Source of the DNA: Leptotrichia trevisanii DSM 22070 | GTDB taxonomy: Bacteria > Fusobacteriota > Fusobacteriia > Fusobacteriales > Leptotrichiaceae | Reading direction: 5' to 3' | Length of the DNA stretch: 64,000 nucleotides | Assembly: GCF_000482505.1 (NCBI RefSeq) | Contig: NZ_AXVL01000022.1 | Coordinates: forward strand, 1-64,000 | Shown here: piece after piece, positions 28,641 to 37,866 of the stretch | How positions within the stretch are numbered: position 1 is the stretch's first letter | Layout: every line of letters begins with the position of its first letter | Notes under the pieces: generated by a model | What the model was told of the DNA's origin: nothing | Databases searched by the model: none | What the model saw: only the letters and a program-made list of their open reading frames with translations | Program-made: the position numbers and the translations under genes

Positions 28641-29471
28641 CTAAACCATTTTTTCCTTCACAACTTCAATATTTTCCAAAATATTTTTGTAATTATTGCT
28701 TTCTTTACCAAACGTCTTTTCACAAATTTCAGCACTTTCCTCAAATAATTCCAATGCTTTTTCATATTCATTTTCTGCAAAATAAAAAGTCGCCATATTG
28801 TTAAGGACTGCCGCATACAAGTTATGAGTTTTTCCAACTTCCTTCTCGATTAGTTCCAGTGATTTTTGCAAGTATTCCTCTGCTTTTTCTTTGTTTTTTA
28901 CTTTCAAGTAAGGCTGTACAAGATTACTTAATGTAATCGCATACTGAATAGGATTTTCTCCAACTTTTTCCAGTACCCTTAGACTTTTTTCCTGTAATTC
29001 AATCGCTTCCTCGTATCTTTCAAGCTCCTGATAAAATAAAGCCAAATTATTGCACACGCTCGCATAAACATAGTCATTTTGCAAATTATTATTTTCATAA
29101 ATTTTCATAGTATTAAGGTACATATCTTCAGTTTCATCATATTTTTTCATAAATCTGTAAACTTCGGCTAGGTTAAGGCTGCAAGTCGCATATGGAATAC
29201 TGTCTTTGCCGTACTTTTTCTCAATAAAGCCTTGTGCCTTCAGCAAAGCATCTTTCGCTGTGTCAAACTCCCCAACATATTTAAGAGTTCCCCCAACTTC
29301 ATTCAAAATTTTAATATTTTCATCACTTTCCTCACCAAAAACCTCTTCTGTAAGTTCTGCTAATTCCTTTAACACTTTAACCTCTTCCACAACATTCCCC
29401 TGCTGCATAAGTTCTTTTCTCAAGTTTGTCAATTCGTTTATTCTGACTTTTTTTTCAAATATATTTGACAT
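28641..29471 (-). CDS. Tetratricopeptide-repeat protein
   Basis: 276 residues from the ATG at 29471 (AAGGAGA eight bases upstream). About five TPR units of the kinesin-light-chain type are visible (for example LAEVYRFMKKYDETEDMYLN, LALFYQELERYEEAIELQEK, MATFYFAENEYEKALELFEE). No signal peptide, so cytoplasmic. As first gene of the DUF4037/DUF4125 operon it may be a scaffold or sensor for those proteins. Confidence 0.85.
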   Translation of the reverse strand: MSNIFEKKVRINELTNLRKELMQQGNVVEEVKVLKELAELTEEVFGEESDENIKILNEVGGTLKYVGEFDTAKDALLKAQGFIEKKYGKDSIPYATCSLNLAEVYRFMKKYDETEDMYLNTMKIYENNNLQNDYVYASVCNNLALFYQELERYEEAIELQEKSLRVLEKVGENPIQYAITLSNLVQPYLKVKNKEKAEEYLQKSLELIEKEVGKTHNLYAAVLNNMATFYFAENEYEKALELFEESAEICEKTFGKESNNYKNILENIEVVKEKMV

Positions 29472-29570
29472 TTTATATTTCTCCTTTATCTTAAATTTAT
29501 TGCTTAACTTTGGTATTACAAAAATATAATTTGAATACATTTCAATTTTAAATTTATTATTTCTAACAAA

Positions 29571-29599
29571 AGTTTACCATACAAAATTGCAATCTGCAA
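29571..29599 (-). promoter_or_regulatory. Promoter of the TPR operon
   Basis: On the minus strand TTGCAG, a 17-base spacer, then TAAACT, about 100 bases upstream of the TPR start. Divergent from the promoter at 29660. Confidence 0.45.
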
Positions 29600-29659
29600 C
29601 AATATTAAAAATAATTTTAAGACTTTAAAATAGTTTTACTATAAAATAAAATTATGTTG

Positions 29660-29688
29660 TTGAAATAAAAAAACTCCTATTATATAAT
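29660..29688 (+). promoter_or_regulatory. Promoter of the cation diffusion facilitator gene
   Basis: TTGAAA, 17 bases, TATAAT; about 44 bases upstream of the start codon. No clear metal-regulator operator was recognised. Confidence 0.65.
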
Positions 29689-29731
29689 TAAAATAGATTA
29701 AATATTTTTAGAGGAAAGAAGGAAAGATAAG

Positions 29732-30652
29732 ATGAATAAAGAAAAAATTGATTTTAAGTATCATCATATAAAGCATTATAAATATCAGGCACAATCAAAG
29801 AAAACTTTGATAACTTCAATTTTACTGACACTATTTTTTGCTTTAGTTGAATTATTTGGCGGAATATTTAGTGGCTCGCTTGCACTTATTTCAGATTCAT
29901 TTCACATGTTTTCGGATGTAGTTGCACTTTTGTTCAGCATTATTGCGGTATTTTTTTCAGCTAAAAAGCCAAACAAAAATTTTACTTACGGATTTTTGAG
30001 AATTGAGATAATTTCTGCATTTATAAATGGACTGGCTCTTATGATAATATCGGTTGGGATAGTTATTGAAGCTATAAAACGGCTTTTCAATCCAGAACAT
30101 GTTGATTTTTTTACAATGTTCACAATTGCAGTAATTGGGCTTCTAGTTAATATCATACTTATGTTTGTACTTATGAGAAGTTTGAAAAAAGAAAAGAATC
30201 TTAATGTAAAAAGTGCTTTGTGGCATTTTTTAGGCGATACATTAAATTCTGTCGGAGTCATAATTGCTGCGGTTATTTTGAAATTAACTAATCTTGTTAT
30301 TTTTGACATAATAATAAGTATGATTATCAGCGTTGTTATTTTCACTGGAGGGCTAAAAATTGCAAAAGAGGCGTTTTTTATTTTAATGGAAGCTGTCCCG
30401 AGCCATCTGGATATTAACGAAATTTATGATAAAATTTTGACAATTGACAAAATAAAGGATATTCATGAATTTCATTTGTGGAATATTTCAGAAGAGAACA
30501 TAAGTATTTCATTTCATATTTTGCTTGATGAATACAATGGAGTAAATGATTATGAAATTGTAAATAATGTGGTAAAACTCCTAAAAAATGAATATGGGAT
30601 AGAACATGTAACGGTTCAGATTGAAAATCCTGAAATAAATCCACATCTTTAA
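29732..30652 (+). CDS. Cation diffusion facilitator (CzcD/ZitB-like zinc exporter)
   Basis: 306 residues, six membrane helices followed by a cytoplasmic domain of about 90 residues. The metal site pairs are DSFHMFSD in helix 2 and HFLGD in helix 5, the HxxxD plus HxxxD arrangement typical of zinc-transporting members. The N-terminus is His/Lys-rich (KYHHIKHYKYQ). Exchanges Zn2+ or similar for protons across the inner membrane. Stands alone, with its own promoter and a shared terminator. Confidence 0.9.
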   Translation: MNKEKIDFKYHHIKHYKYQAQSKKTLITSILLTLFFALVELFGGIFSGSLALISDSFHMFSDVVALLFSIIAVFFSAKKPNKNFTYGFLRIEIISAFINGLALMIISVGIVIEAIKRLFNPEHVDFFTMFTIAVIGLLVNIILMFVLMRSLKKEKNLNVKSALWHFLGDTLNSVGVIIAAVILKLTNLVIFDIIISMIISVVIFTGGLKIAKEAFFILMEAVPSHLDINEIYDKILTIDKIKDIHEFHLWNISEENISISFHILLDEYNGVNDYEIVNNVVKLLKNEYGIEHVTVQIENPEINPHL

Positions 30653-30676
30653 TTATACTTTTAACATAGTAGAAAA

Positions 30677-30730
30677 AAAAACATAATTTTCAAATCTTCC
30701 AATTTTGTCTGATTCGTCAATTATGTTTTT
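30677..30730. terminator. Bidirectional terminator
   Basis: AAAAACATAATT (30677-30688) and AATTATGTTTTT (30719-30730) give a perfect 12-bp stem between convergent genes, with A and T runs on both sides; the 30-base loop is long. Confidence 0.65.
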
Positions 30731-30749
30731 CATTTAAATATCAGCTTTG

Positions 30750-31097
30750 CTATCTTCTTGTACAAGATTTTTCAATACCATTAGGCCCTCTATAAATAGC
30801 ATCTTTTCCACCTTTAAAGAATTCGATATTTCCATTTTTGGAAACATATCTTGATCCACTGCCTGATACTGCCACTTTAAGGTTATAAACGTTTCCTGCT
30901 TTAGTCACCACTCTGGCAGCGTTTGTTGCCGGATATGAAACTGTTATTCTTTCAGAACCGCAAGTATATGATTCTGAAGCCACTCTTCTTGCAGCAGGTT
31001 TTTTACCCGTTCTTCTCTTGGCTGTTGCAGCAAAGCTCATTCCTCCAATTAATGTCATTACAGACAATACTAACATAGATTTTTTCAATAATTTCAT
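30750..31097 (-). CDS. Small secreted basic protein
   Basis: 115 residues from the ATG at 31097. Clear signal peptide (MKLLKKSMLVLSVMTLIGGMSFA|A) then a Lys/Arg-rich stretch (TAKRRTGKKPAARR). The mature part has two Cys (CGSERITV and KSCTRR) that could form one disulfide, and beta-rich patterns. No family recognised; a small periplasmic protein is likely. Confidence 0.6.
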   Translation of the reverse strand: MKLLKKSMLVLSVMTLIGGMSFAATAKRRTGKKPAARRVASESYTCGSERITVSYPATNAARVVTKAGNVYNLKVAVSGSGSRYVSKNGNIEFFKGGKDAIYRGPNGIEKSCTRR

Positions 31098-31237
31098 CTT
31101 TACCATCTCTTTTCTTCAAAATTTATTTCAATACGAAGTATATCACCTAAAACTGTTAAAATTCTTATAGAAACCTATTAGTTAAAAATGAAACTACAGT
31201 AAAAATACTTAATTATTTAGCCTATTAATTTTAGATT

Positions 31238-32602
31238 TTATTTTAAATTATCCGTATGTCCACCTAACAAATTTTCATATTTTTTCAAAAATTTTCCAAC
31301 ATATCTCATCAAAAATGCCGATCGGGCCAATGAAAATACTATAAACGATAACCATAAACCATGATTTTTATACATTGATGTTCCAGTAAAATAAAAAATT
31401 AAAAATACTATCAATGCCTGTATCATTGAATTTCTTATATATGCTGTTTCTGTTGCTCCTGTAAAATTTCCATAAATTACCAATCCAAAACTTACAACTA
31501 GCGGGAATATAAGCATCCATATTTTATATTGGCTTGCAATATTTATAACTTCCATATTTTTTGTATAAAATAATAACAGCTTTTCTCCGCCAAAAATAAA
31601 TGCTGTACTCAAAAACAATGAAATTGCGATACAGAACTGGATTGATTTTCCCATTACCCATTTTAGTTTTCTAAAGTTTTTCTCGCCTATGGCTATGCCT
31701 GAAAATACACTCGAAGCATTGGCAAAACCGTCAAAAATATATGACATCAGATATTGAACCTGAAATAATATAGAATTTGCAGCCAATATGATTTTCCCAT
31801 TTTGTGCAGCTTTTTCCAAAAATAAATTTGTTGTTACCAAAAGACATATTGTTCTTATTACCAAATCCAAATTTACCGCTCCAACCTTTTTTATTTCAGC
31901 TTTATCAAATACTTTACTCAAATTCACATTGTGTAAAATTTCCTTTGCTGAAAAAGTTCTTAAAATAATAAAAACTGATAAAACTGTTGTCATTATTTGT
32001 GAAATGAGCGTAGCAACTGCCACTCCTGCAACATCCATTTTCAAAACTCTTACAAAATATAAATCCAGGGCAATGTTCACAATATTTGTCATAAGCTGCA
32101 AAATCAAACATTTTTTTATTTCCTTACGTCCCATTATCCAACCTAAAAATGTATAATTCAGCAATACAAACGGTGCTCCCCATATCAAAATATTAAAATA
32201 AACCGATATATATTTTGTAGTTTCCCTGCCAGCATCAAAAAAATATATAAATCCCCACAAGATCGGCTTTTGAAAAAGGACAAACAAAATTCCCAGTAAA
32301 ATGGAAATTAACATAGGACGTACCAGAACTGTAATTTCCTCTCTTTTGTTATTTTCCCCAAAAGCCTTTGCAGAATATCCCGACGTGCTGACACGCAAAA
32401 AACCAAATAACCAATAAATTGTATTAAAAATCGTTCCACCAAGTGTAACTCCACCAATGAATACTGGATTTGACAAATTTCCTACAACCGCTGTATCAAC
32501 TGAATTTAATAGCGGAGTTGTCAATGTTGACAACGTAAACCCCAATGCTAATTTTAAATATTCCCCATTTCTATGCTTTTCTATATTTACACTTCTTTTC
32601 AT
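31238..32602 (-). CDS. MATE-family multidrug exporter
   Basis: 454 residues with about twelve membrane helices. The MATE pattern is present twice, the first at TLTTPLLNSVDTAVVGNL, with internal similarity between halves. It resembles the DinF-like branch. Exports cationic drugs or metabolites using Na+ or H+. The start follows AGGAGG. No drug-responsive regulator is adjacent. Confidence 0.88.
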   Translation of the reverse strand: MKRSVNIEKHRNGEYLKLALGFTLSTLTTPLLNSVDTAVVGNLSNPVFIGGVTLGGTIFNTIYWLFGFLRVSTSGYSAKAFGENNKREEITVLVRPMLISILLGILFVLFQKPILWGFIYFFDAGRETTKYISVYFNILIWGAPFVLLNYTFLGWIMGRKEIKKCLILQLMTNIVNIALDLYFVRVLKMDVAGVAVATLISQIMTTVLSVFIILRTFSAKEILHNVNLSKVFDKAEIKKVGAVNLDLVIRTICLLVTTNLFLEKAAQNGKIILAANSILFQVQYLMSYIFDGFANASSVFSGIAIGEKNFRKLKWVMGKSIQFCIAISLFLSTAFIFGGEKLLLFYTKNMEVINIASQYKIWMLIFPLVVSFGLVIYGNFTGATETAYIRNSMIQALIVFLIFYFTGTSMYKNHGLWLSFIVFSLARSAFLMRYVGKFLKKYENLLGGHTDNLK

Positions 32603-32651
32603 TTCCCTCCTACGTTAACAGAATTACTCAAAAAATGAAATTAGATTATTT

Positions 32652-33236
32652 TTAATAATTTTCAGGAAATAAAATTCTTTCTACACCTTCAATTATAATG
32701 TGTAAAATCATCATGTGAACTTCCTGAATCCTGTCTGATGTTTCTCCAGGAATTATGAATTCATAATCACATACTCCCTTCAATTTTCCACCATCTTTTC
32801 CAAGTAATGCCACTGTTTTTAAATTTCTTTCCTTAGCTGATTTAACAGCTTCAATTATATTTTTAGAATTTCCCGAAGTTGAAATCCCAAAGAAAAAATC
32901 ACCTTCCTGCCCAAATGCTTCTACTCCTTTTGCAAAAACAAAATCAAATCCATAATCGTTTCCAACACACGTGATATGTGAAGAATCACTAATACTTATG
33001 GACGGCAACGCTTTTCTGTCTTTTCTAAATCTCCCTGTAAATTCTTCAGCAAAATGCATCGCATCACAGTTACTTCCACCATTTCCTGCAATCAGCGATT
33101 TTTTACTATTTTTATAGGCTTGTGCCAATTCCCGCGCTATTTTTTCTGTCTTTTCAATATTTTCATCATTTTCCACAAATGTCTTTACAGTTTCAAAAGC
33201 TGTTAAATACGAATTTCTTATATTTTCTTTTAACAT
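32652..33236 (-). CDS. gmhA: Sedoheptulose-7-phosphate isomerase
   Basis: 194 residues, normal for GmhA. SIS-domain phosphosugar site GNGGSNCDAMHFAEE and GISTSGNSKNI, catalytic-region EVHMMILHIIIEGVE. It makes D-glycero-D-manno-heptose 7-phosphate, the first step to the heptose of LPS inner core, so the cell is expected to have a Gram-negative outer membrane. Other heptose genes are not near. Confidence 0.93.
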   Translation of the reverse strand: MLKENIRNSYLTAFETVKTFVENDENIEKTEKIARELAQAYKNSKKSLIAGNGGSNCDAMHFAEEFTGRFRKDRKALPSISISDSSHITCVGNDYGFDFVFAKGVEAFGQEGDFFFGISTSGNSKNIIEAVKSAKERNLKTVALLGKDGGKLKGVCDYEFIIPGETSDRIQEVHMMILHIIIEGVERILFPENY

Positions 33237-33277
33237 AATTTTCCTCCCAAAATTTATTTATAAATTATCTGTTTAAA

Positions 33278-34174
33278 TTACTGCTTATTCTTTACCGAAA
33301 ACAATGCTGGAGTAATTTTATAATCCTTCACAAATTTTACAAATTTGGAAATTCCTGTTTTTTCACCATTTTCACGAATATAGACGATTTGGAACTTATC
33401 TTCGGATTTTTCAAAGTTATGAATAACTTTTAATGCCCCTTTTTCGATTTCCTCATAAACGCTGTAATATGGAAGAACTGCAAACCCAAGTCCACTTTTT
33501 ATAAGGTTTTTCATCGTTTCAATGCTTCCATTTATGACGATTCTGTTTTCCAGATTAAATCCTATTATTTTTTCAAACAAATCCAGATATTTGCTTGTCA
33601 ACACAGTATCCCGCTTTAACAGCTGCATTTCCTTCAATTCCTTGTAATCTGTTATTTCTTTGCCTGCCACAACAACAAATGGATATTCCTCAGTTTCGAT
33701 AACCTTTATTTCCTTATCCTCAATGAAATACTCTTCCATTAGTGCAATGTCAACTGTCCCTTCCTTTAGATGTTTTACAAGCGATTCACGATTTTTGATA
33801 TACAAATCAAATTCAATTTCAGGATTGTGCTTTTTAAATTCCACCATAATTCTTGGCAACACAGGTTCTCCAATATTATGAGTTGCTCCTATGCAGATTT
33901 TTCCCTTTCCATAATGTGAAATTTTTTCCATTTCCTTTTCCACCCGTAAAATCTTGTCAAAAACATCCTTTGACATCCGATAAAGCTCTTTTCCCGCAAA
34001 AGTTAATCTAAAATTTTTAGAATTTCTTTCAATAAGCTGGATTCCTAATTTTGTTTCCAGTTTTTTTATTTGTATTGATACCGCAGATTGACTTATAAAT
34101 AAATTTTTTGCAGCTTTAGTAAAACTCTTTTCCTTGCATGCCTCAAAGAAAATTTTTAAATGATGTACATCCAC
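33278..34174 (-). CDS. LysR-family transcriptional regulator
   Basis: 298 residues from a GTG at 34174 that lies eight bases after GGAG; an ATG six codons upstream has no ribosome site. N-terminal winged helix MDVHHLKIFFEACKEKSFTK...ISQSAVSIQIKKLE, then a two-lobed effector domain. It resembles CysL/CbbR-type regulators. The divergent gene across a 400-base gap encodes a nucleotidyltransferase; gmhA lies downstream. Target unknown. Confidence 0.88.
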   Translation of the reverse strand: MDVHHLKIFFEACKEKSFTKAAKNLFISQSAVSIQIKKLETKLGIQLIERNSKNFRLTFAGKELYRMSKDVFDKILRVEKEMEKISHYGKGKICIGATHNIGEPVLPRIMVEFKKHNPEIEFDLYIKNRESLVKHLKEGTVDIALMEEYFIEDKEIKVIETEEYPFVVVAGKEITDYKELKEMQLLKRDTVLTSKYLDLFEKIIGFNLENRIVINGSIETMKNLIKSGLGFAVLPYYSVYEEIEKGALKVIHNFEKSEDKFQIVYIRENGEKTGISKFVKFVKDYKITPALFSVKNKQ

Positions 34175-34582
34175 AGTTATTTCTCCAATCATATATTTTT
34201 TATATTATTATAACTCATACATATATTTTTGTCCAGTAAATATGACATTGGAAGAATAAAATAATTCATTAAAAATTACTTTGATTAATGATTGGATTTC
34301 TTTTTTAAATAGCTTATAATTTTGTTCAAAAAATTTTGGAACTTGTTTTAAAATTCACGAATATTATATCATTATTTATTTTGATAATCAAATTATTTTT
34401 GTTTTTTATAAATATATTCAAATTATGCTGACAAAACTCATTTGAACAAAACAGACATAATTTTCAAATATATCCTAAACATTTTTATTAATCAAAAAAA
34501 TTATAGAAAAATCATTTATTTAATGTTAAAATACAAATATTAACATAGTTAAAATTTATAAAACTTAAAATCAGGAGGAAAA
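34175..34582. other. Divergent intergenic region
   Basis: No gene. Contains the promoters of the LysR gene and of the nucleotidyltransferase gene. A 7-bp inverted repeat ATGTTAA-N10-TTAACAT (34523-34546) lies 37 bases upstream of the latter's start and could be an operator. Confidence 0.4.
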
Positions 34583-35362
34583 ATGGTAGAACAATTATTT
34601 AAGGAATTATCTTTATTGGAAGAAATTGAAGCAATCGCATTGGGAGGTTCACGTGCGGGAGAAAATTATGATGAAAAATCAGACTACGATGTGTACCTTT
34701 ATGTAAATTCACCAATTAACGAAGAAAAAAGAAAAAATATTCTAAAAAATTTTTGCAGTTATATGGAAATTGGAAACAGCTTTTGGGAGTACGAGGACAA
34801 CTGTGTCTTAAACGACGGAATTGAAATTGATATTCTTTATCGAGATATGGAAGATTTTATGAAAGGAATCGAAAGAGTCGTTATCGAATGCCAACCAAAC
34901 AATTCCTACACAACTTGCATGTGGCACAATCTAATTACCTGTAAAATCCTATACGACAAAAACGGAACTCTTGAAAAATACAAAAATAAATATTCCATAA
35001 ATTATCCAAAACAACTAAAAGAAAACATCATAAAAAGACAACTTCAATTAATCGACTCTGCAATGCCGGCATATCCGAAACAAATAAAAAAAGCTGTTGA
35101 ACGAAAAGATTTTGTCAGCATAAACCATAGAATAACAGAATTCCTAGCTTCATATTTTGATCTATTATTCGCAATTAATGAAGTAACACACCCTGGTGAA
35201 AAACGATTAATCCAATTTTGCAAAAAGCAGTGCAAAATCTTACCTGAAAACTTTGAAGAAAACTTAAATTCTCTTTTTTCACATATGTATTCAGAAGAAA
35301 ATCAATCTTTATTAGTAGAAGATATACAAAATATTGTAAATAATATAAAAAAACTAAAATAA
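34583..35362 (+). CDS. Stand-alone nucleotidyltransferase-domain protein
   Basis: 259 residues. N-terminal nucleotidyltransferase fold with GGSRA (21-25), SDYDVY (Asp34, Asp36) and a third acidic residue Asp83 in GIEIDILYRD, the full metal triad of the superfamily (as in kanamycin nucleotidyltransferase and MNT toxins). The C-terminal half is helical. No HEPN partner gene is adjacent, so a MNT-HEPN toxin pair is not supported. Substrate unknown. Start follows AGGAGG; asnA follows with its own promoter. Confidence 0.75.
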   Translation: MVEQLFKELSLLEEIEAIALGGSRAGENYDEKSDYDVYLYVNSPINEEKRKNILKNFCSYMEIGNSFWEYEDNCVLNDGIEIDILYRDMEDFMKGIERVVIECQPNNSYTTCMWHNLITCKILYDKNGTLEKYKNKYSINYPKQLKENIIKRQLQLIDSAMPAYPKQIKKAVERKDFVSINHRITEFLASYFDLLFAINEVTHPGEKRLIQFCKKQCKILPENFEENLNSLFSHMYSEENQSLLVEDIQNIVNNIKKLK

Positions 35363-35382
35363 ATTTATAAAAAGAAAAAAAT

Positions 35383-35411
35383 TTGACAATAAATGAGAAT
35401 TTTGATAACAT
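35383..35411 (+). promoter_or_regulatory. asnA promoter
   Basis: TTGACA, a 17-base spacer, TAACAT, 40 bases before the asnA start. Confidence 0.7.
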
Positions 35412-35451
35412 CTACAGGTAGAATAAAAAAATTGAGAAAGAAGGAGAGTAT

Positions 35452-36468
35452 ATGTCAAGTATTATAATTCCAAAAAATTATGATCCAAAATACGGGATTA
35501 TGGAAACAGAAATCGCTATAAAAGCAGCAAAAGACTATTTTGAAAAAGAACTTGCAAAAGCATTGGACTTAACAAGAATTTCAGCACCTATGTTCGTTAG
35601 AAAGAATGCCGGGATTAATGACAACTTAAATGGCGTTGAACGTCCAGTGGCATTTGAAATGAAAGAAATGCCAGACACAACATTGGAAATTGTGCATTCA
35701 CTTGCAAAATGGAAAAGAATAGCACTGAAACAATATGGGATAGAGGCTGGAAAAGGGATTTACACAGATATGAATGCCATTAGAAGAGATGAAGATTTGG
35801 ATAACACTCACTCAATTTATGTGGATCAGTGGGACTGGGAAAAAGTTATTTCAAAAGAAGATAGAAATTTGGACTTTTTAAAGGAAACAGTAAAAAAAAT
35901 ATATCAAGTCTTTTTAAATACAGAAAAAGAATTGACAGACAAATTTAGTAAATTTGAAAAATTTTTACCAAAGGAAGTAACATTTATCACTTCTCAAGAG
36001 CTGGAAAATCTATATCCTGAATTGACTCCAAACGAAAGGGAAGACAAATTTGCAAAAGAAAATGGAGCAATATTTATTATGCAAATTGGAAAAGTGTTAA
36101 ATTCAGGACAAAGACACGACGGGCGTGCCCCAGATTACGATGACTGGGAATTAAATGGAGATTTGATTATGTGGAATCCTGTTCTTGACAGAGCACTGGA
36201 ATTATCATCAATGGGAATCCGGGTGGACAAAACCGCTTTGGAACGTCAATTAAAAGAATTAAACCTGGAAGAAAGAAAAAATCTTGATTTTCACAAAATG
36301 CTTTTAAACGATGAATTACCACTAACAATCGGTGGAGGAATCGGACAGTCAAGAATCTGTATGTTTTTATTACAAAAAGCTCACATTGGAGAAGTTCAGG
36401 CTTCAGTTTGGACTCCTGAAATCGTAAAAGAATGTAAAGAAAACGGAATCAATCTTTTATGGTATTAA
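35452..36468 (+). CDS. asnA: Aspartate-ammonia ligase
   Basis: 338 residues, close to the family's 330. Class II aminoacyl-tRNA-synthetase-like fold; recognisable blocks are SAPMFVRKNAGINDNLNGVE, HSIYVDQWDWEK, RHDGRAPDYDDW and the C-terminal IGGGIGQSRICMFLL. Makes asparagine from aspartate, ammonia and ATP. Start follows AAGGAGAG. Single gene with its own promoter and a downstream hairpin. Confidence 0.96.
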   Translation: MSSIIIPKNYDPKYGIMETEIAIKAAKDYFEKELAKALDLTRISAPMFVRKNAGINDNLNGVERPVAFEMKEMPDTTLEIVHSLAKWKRIALKQYGIEAGKGIYTDMNAIRRDEDLDNTHSIYVDQWDWEKVISKEDRNLDFLKETVKKIYQVFLNTEKELTDKFSKFEKFLPKEVTFITSQELENLYPELTPNEREDKFAKENGAIFIMQIGKVLNSGQRHDGRAPDYDDWELNGDLIMWNPVLDRALELSSMGIRVDKTALERQLKELNLEERKNLDFHKMLLNDELPLTIGGGIGQSRICMFLLQKAHIGEVQASVWTPEIVKECKENGINLLWY

Positions 36469-36494
36469 GATAAAAAATCTGAAATGTAAGAAAA

Positions 36495-36530
36495 AAAGTG
36501 AATTACTAATTAATTTTAGTTTTTCACTTT
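36495..36530. terminator. Bidirectional terminator after asnA
   Basis: AAAGTGA (36495-36501) pairs with TCACTTT (36524-36530), with ACTAA/TTAGT continuing the stem inside; A-run and T-run flank it between convergent genes. Confidence 0.6.
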
Positions 36531-36542
36531 GTTAGAAATAAT

Positions 36543-36953
36543 CTATATATTAAAATACCATTCAATAAATTTTGGAAAACTATTCCATTTTTTTATTTCT
36601 TTTTCTTTTCCTAATATTAAATGAACAACTTCTTCAGTTTGAGTATTATAGAAAAATCCATTTTCTCCTTCAAAATTATCCAAAGGAATGTAATCATTTG
36701 TCAATCCTAAAGATTTATTGACTGAATATAAATTTTTTAATAAATCTGTATTAACCAAAAACCAGCCTAACTGATAAATTTCCTTTCTTGAACTGTAAAA
36801 AGCGGGACCTTCTTCTGCATGTAAATAAAATTGTATAAAATCACTCTTCATGTCAATATTTAATTTCGATAAAGCCTCTCTATATTCGATACTTTCATCC
36901 TCATACCAGCAGTTTCTTTCTTTTAAAAAAGTTATAATTTTATTATTTAGCAT
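36543..36953 (-). CDS. SUKH/SMI1-KNR4-like protein
   Basis: 136 residues. The pattern DFIQFYLHAEEGPAF, a central EIYQLGW and the C-terminal YIPLDNFEGENGFFYNTQTE plus FPKFIEWYF fits the SMI1/KNR4 (SUKH) fold, used by many bacterial immunity proteins against contact-dependent or polymorphic toxins. No cognate toxin gene lies next to it, so an orphan immunity protein or a housekeeping SUKH protein are both possible. Start follows AGGAGAT. Confidence 0.65.
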   Translation of the reverse strand: MLNNKIITFLKERNCWYEDESIEYREALSKLNIDMKSDFIQFYLHAEEGPAFYSSRKEIYQLGWFLVNTDLLKNLYSVNKSLGLTNDYIPLDNFEGENGFFYNTQTEEVVHLILGKEKEIKKWNSFPKFIEWYFNI

Positions 36954-37096
36954 ATCATCTCCTATAAAAATTTTATAATATTCTATAATTCTGAATCTGA
37001 ACTTAATTCTAAAACTTCATCTAAATAGTATTTTTTACCAAATCTAGAGAATACAATACTTTATTTATAAAAAATTTTTAATCTACCACTATTCAT

Positions 37097-37825
37097 TTAT
37101 TTCCCGCAACTTTCAATAAACTTATCAAAAATCTCCTGCATTTTCTTATTCCCACGAACTGCCATCATTTCAGGATGCCATTGTACTGCATAAAAGAATT
37201 TATGATTTTTGTTTTGAAAAGCCTCTACTATTCCATCCTTTGCTTTTGCAATAGCAGTCAAGCCATTTCCCAAATCTTTTATCATTTGATGATGGAAAGA
37301 GTTTGTTCTAGTTTTTTCTCCAAAAATTTCAAATAAAATATTATCCTTTTCAATATTTATATCGTGTGTAGGCAAGTCAGGAAGCCACTTTTGCATATGA
37401 TTAACTGTCGTTCCTGTATATTTTACATCTTGATACAAACTTCCGCCAAAATAGACATTTGCAATTTGCAATCCACGGCAAATCCCAAAAATAGGCTTTC
37501 CAGTTTTCATAAACTCATCTAAAATTTCAAGCTCAAATTTATCCCGCTCTGGTGTAATGCTCCCAACTTCCTGCAGACAGTCCTCTCCATATAAAATCGG
37601 ATCAGGATCTCCTCCTCCAGAAAGTAAAAGCCCATCTAAATGCTGAATTTGTTCCCTTATAACTTCCATATTTTCTGTTATTGGCAAAATAAATGGTATT
37701 CCTCCAGCATTTATAACCGCCTTACTGTAATCCACAGAAACTATCGTCTTGTGATCATTTAGTCTGTTTGGGTTTAATTCCAGCGAAGTAGTAATCCCTA
37801 TAATTGGTTTTCTTTTATTATTCAT
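37097..37825 (-). CDS. Class I glutamine-amidotransferase-like hydrolase (PuuD type)
   Basis: 242 residues with catalytic Cys116 in PIFGICRGLQIANV, and the His/Glu partner in YAVQWHPEM. Family peptidase C26: gamma-glutamyl-gamma-aminobutyrate hydrolases and other gamma-glutamyl hydrolases. No putrescine-utilisation genes are present. It follows an M19 dipeptidase gene by 41 bases and an S66 peptidase gene lies further upstream, so cleavage of gamma-glutamyl bonds from murein or peptide turnover is a plausible role. Confidence 0.85.
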   Translation of the reverse strand: MNNKRKPIIGITTSLELNPNRLNDHKTIVSVDYSKAVINAGGIPFILPITENMEVIREQIQHLDGLLLSGGGDPDPILYGEDCLQEVGSITPERDKFELEILDEFMKTGKPIFGICRGLQIANVYFGGSLYQDVKYTGTTVNHMQKWLPDLPTHDINIEKDNILFEIFGEKTRTNSFHHQMIKDLGNGLTAIAKAKDGIVEAFQNKNHKFFYAVQWHPEMMAVRGNKKMQEIFDKFIESCGK

Positions 37826-37866
37826 CTATCAAATTCCTTTCTTTTCCCCGTTTTTATTATTACTTT

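Noticed and set aside
34583-35362. MNT-HEPN toxin-antitoxin pair
   Set aside because: The nucleotidyltransferase half is present, but no HEPN-domain gene lies on either side.
36543-36953. Polymorphic toxin immunity locus
   Set aside because: SUKH-like protein only; no toxin, secretion signal or further immunity genes beside it.
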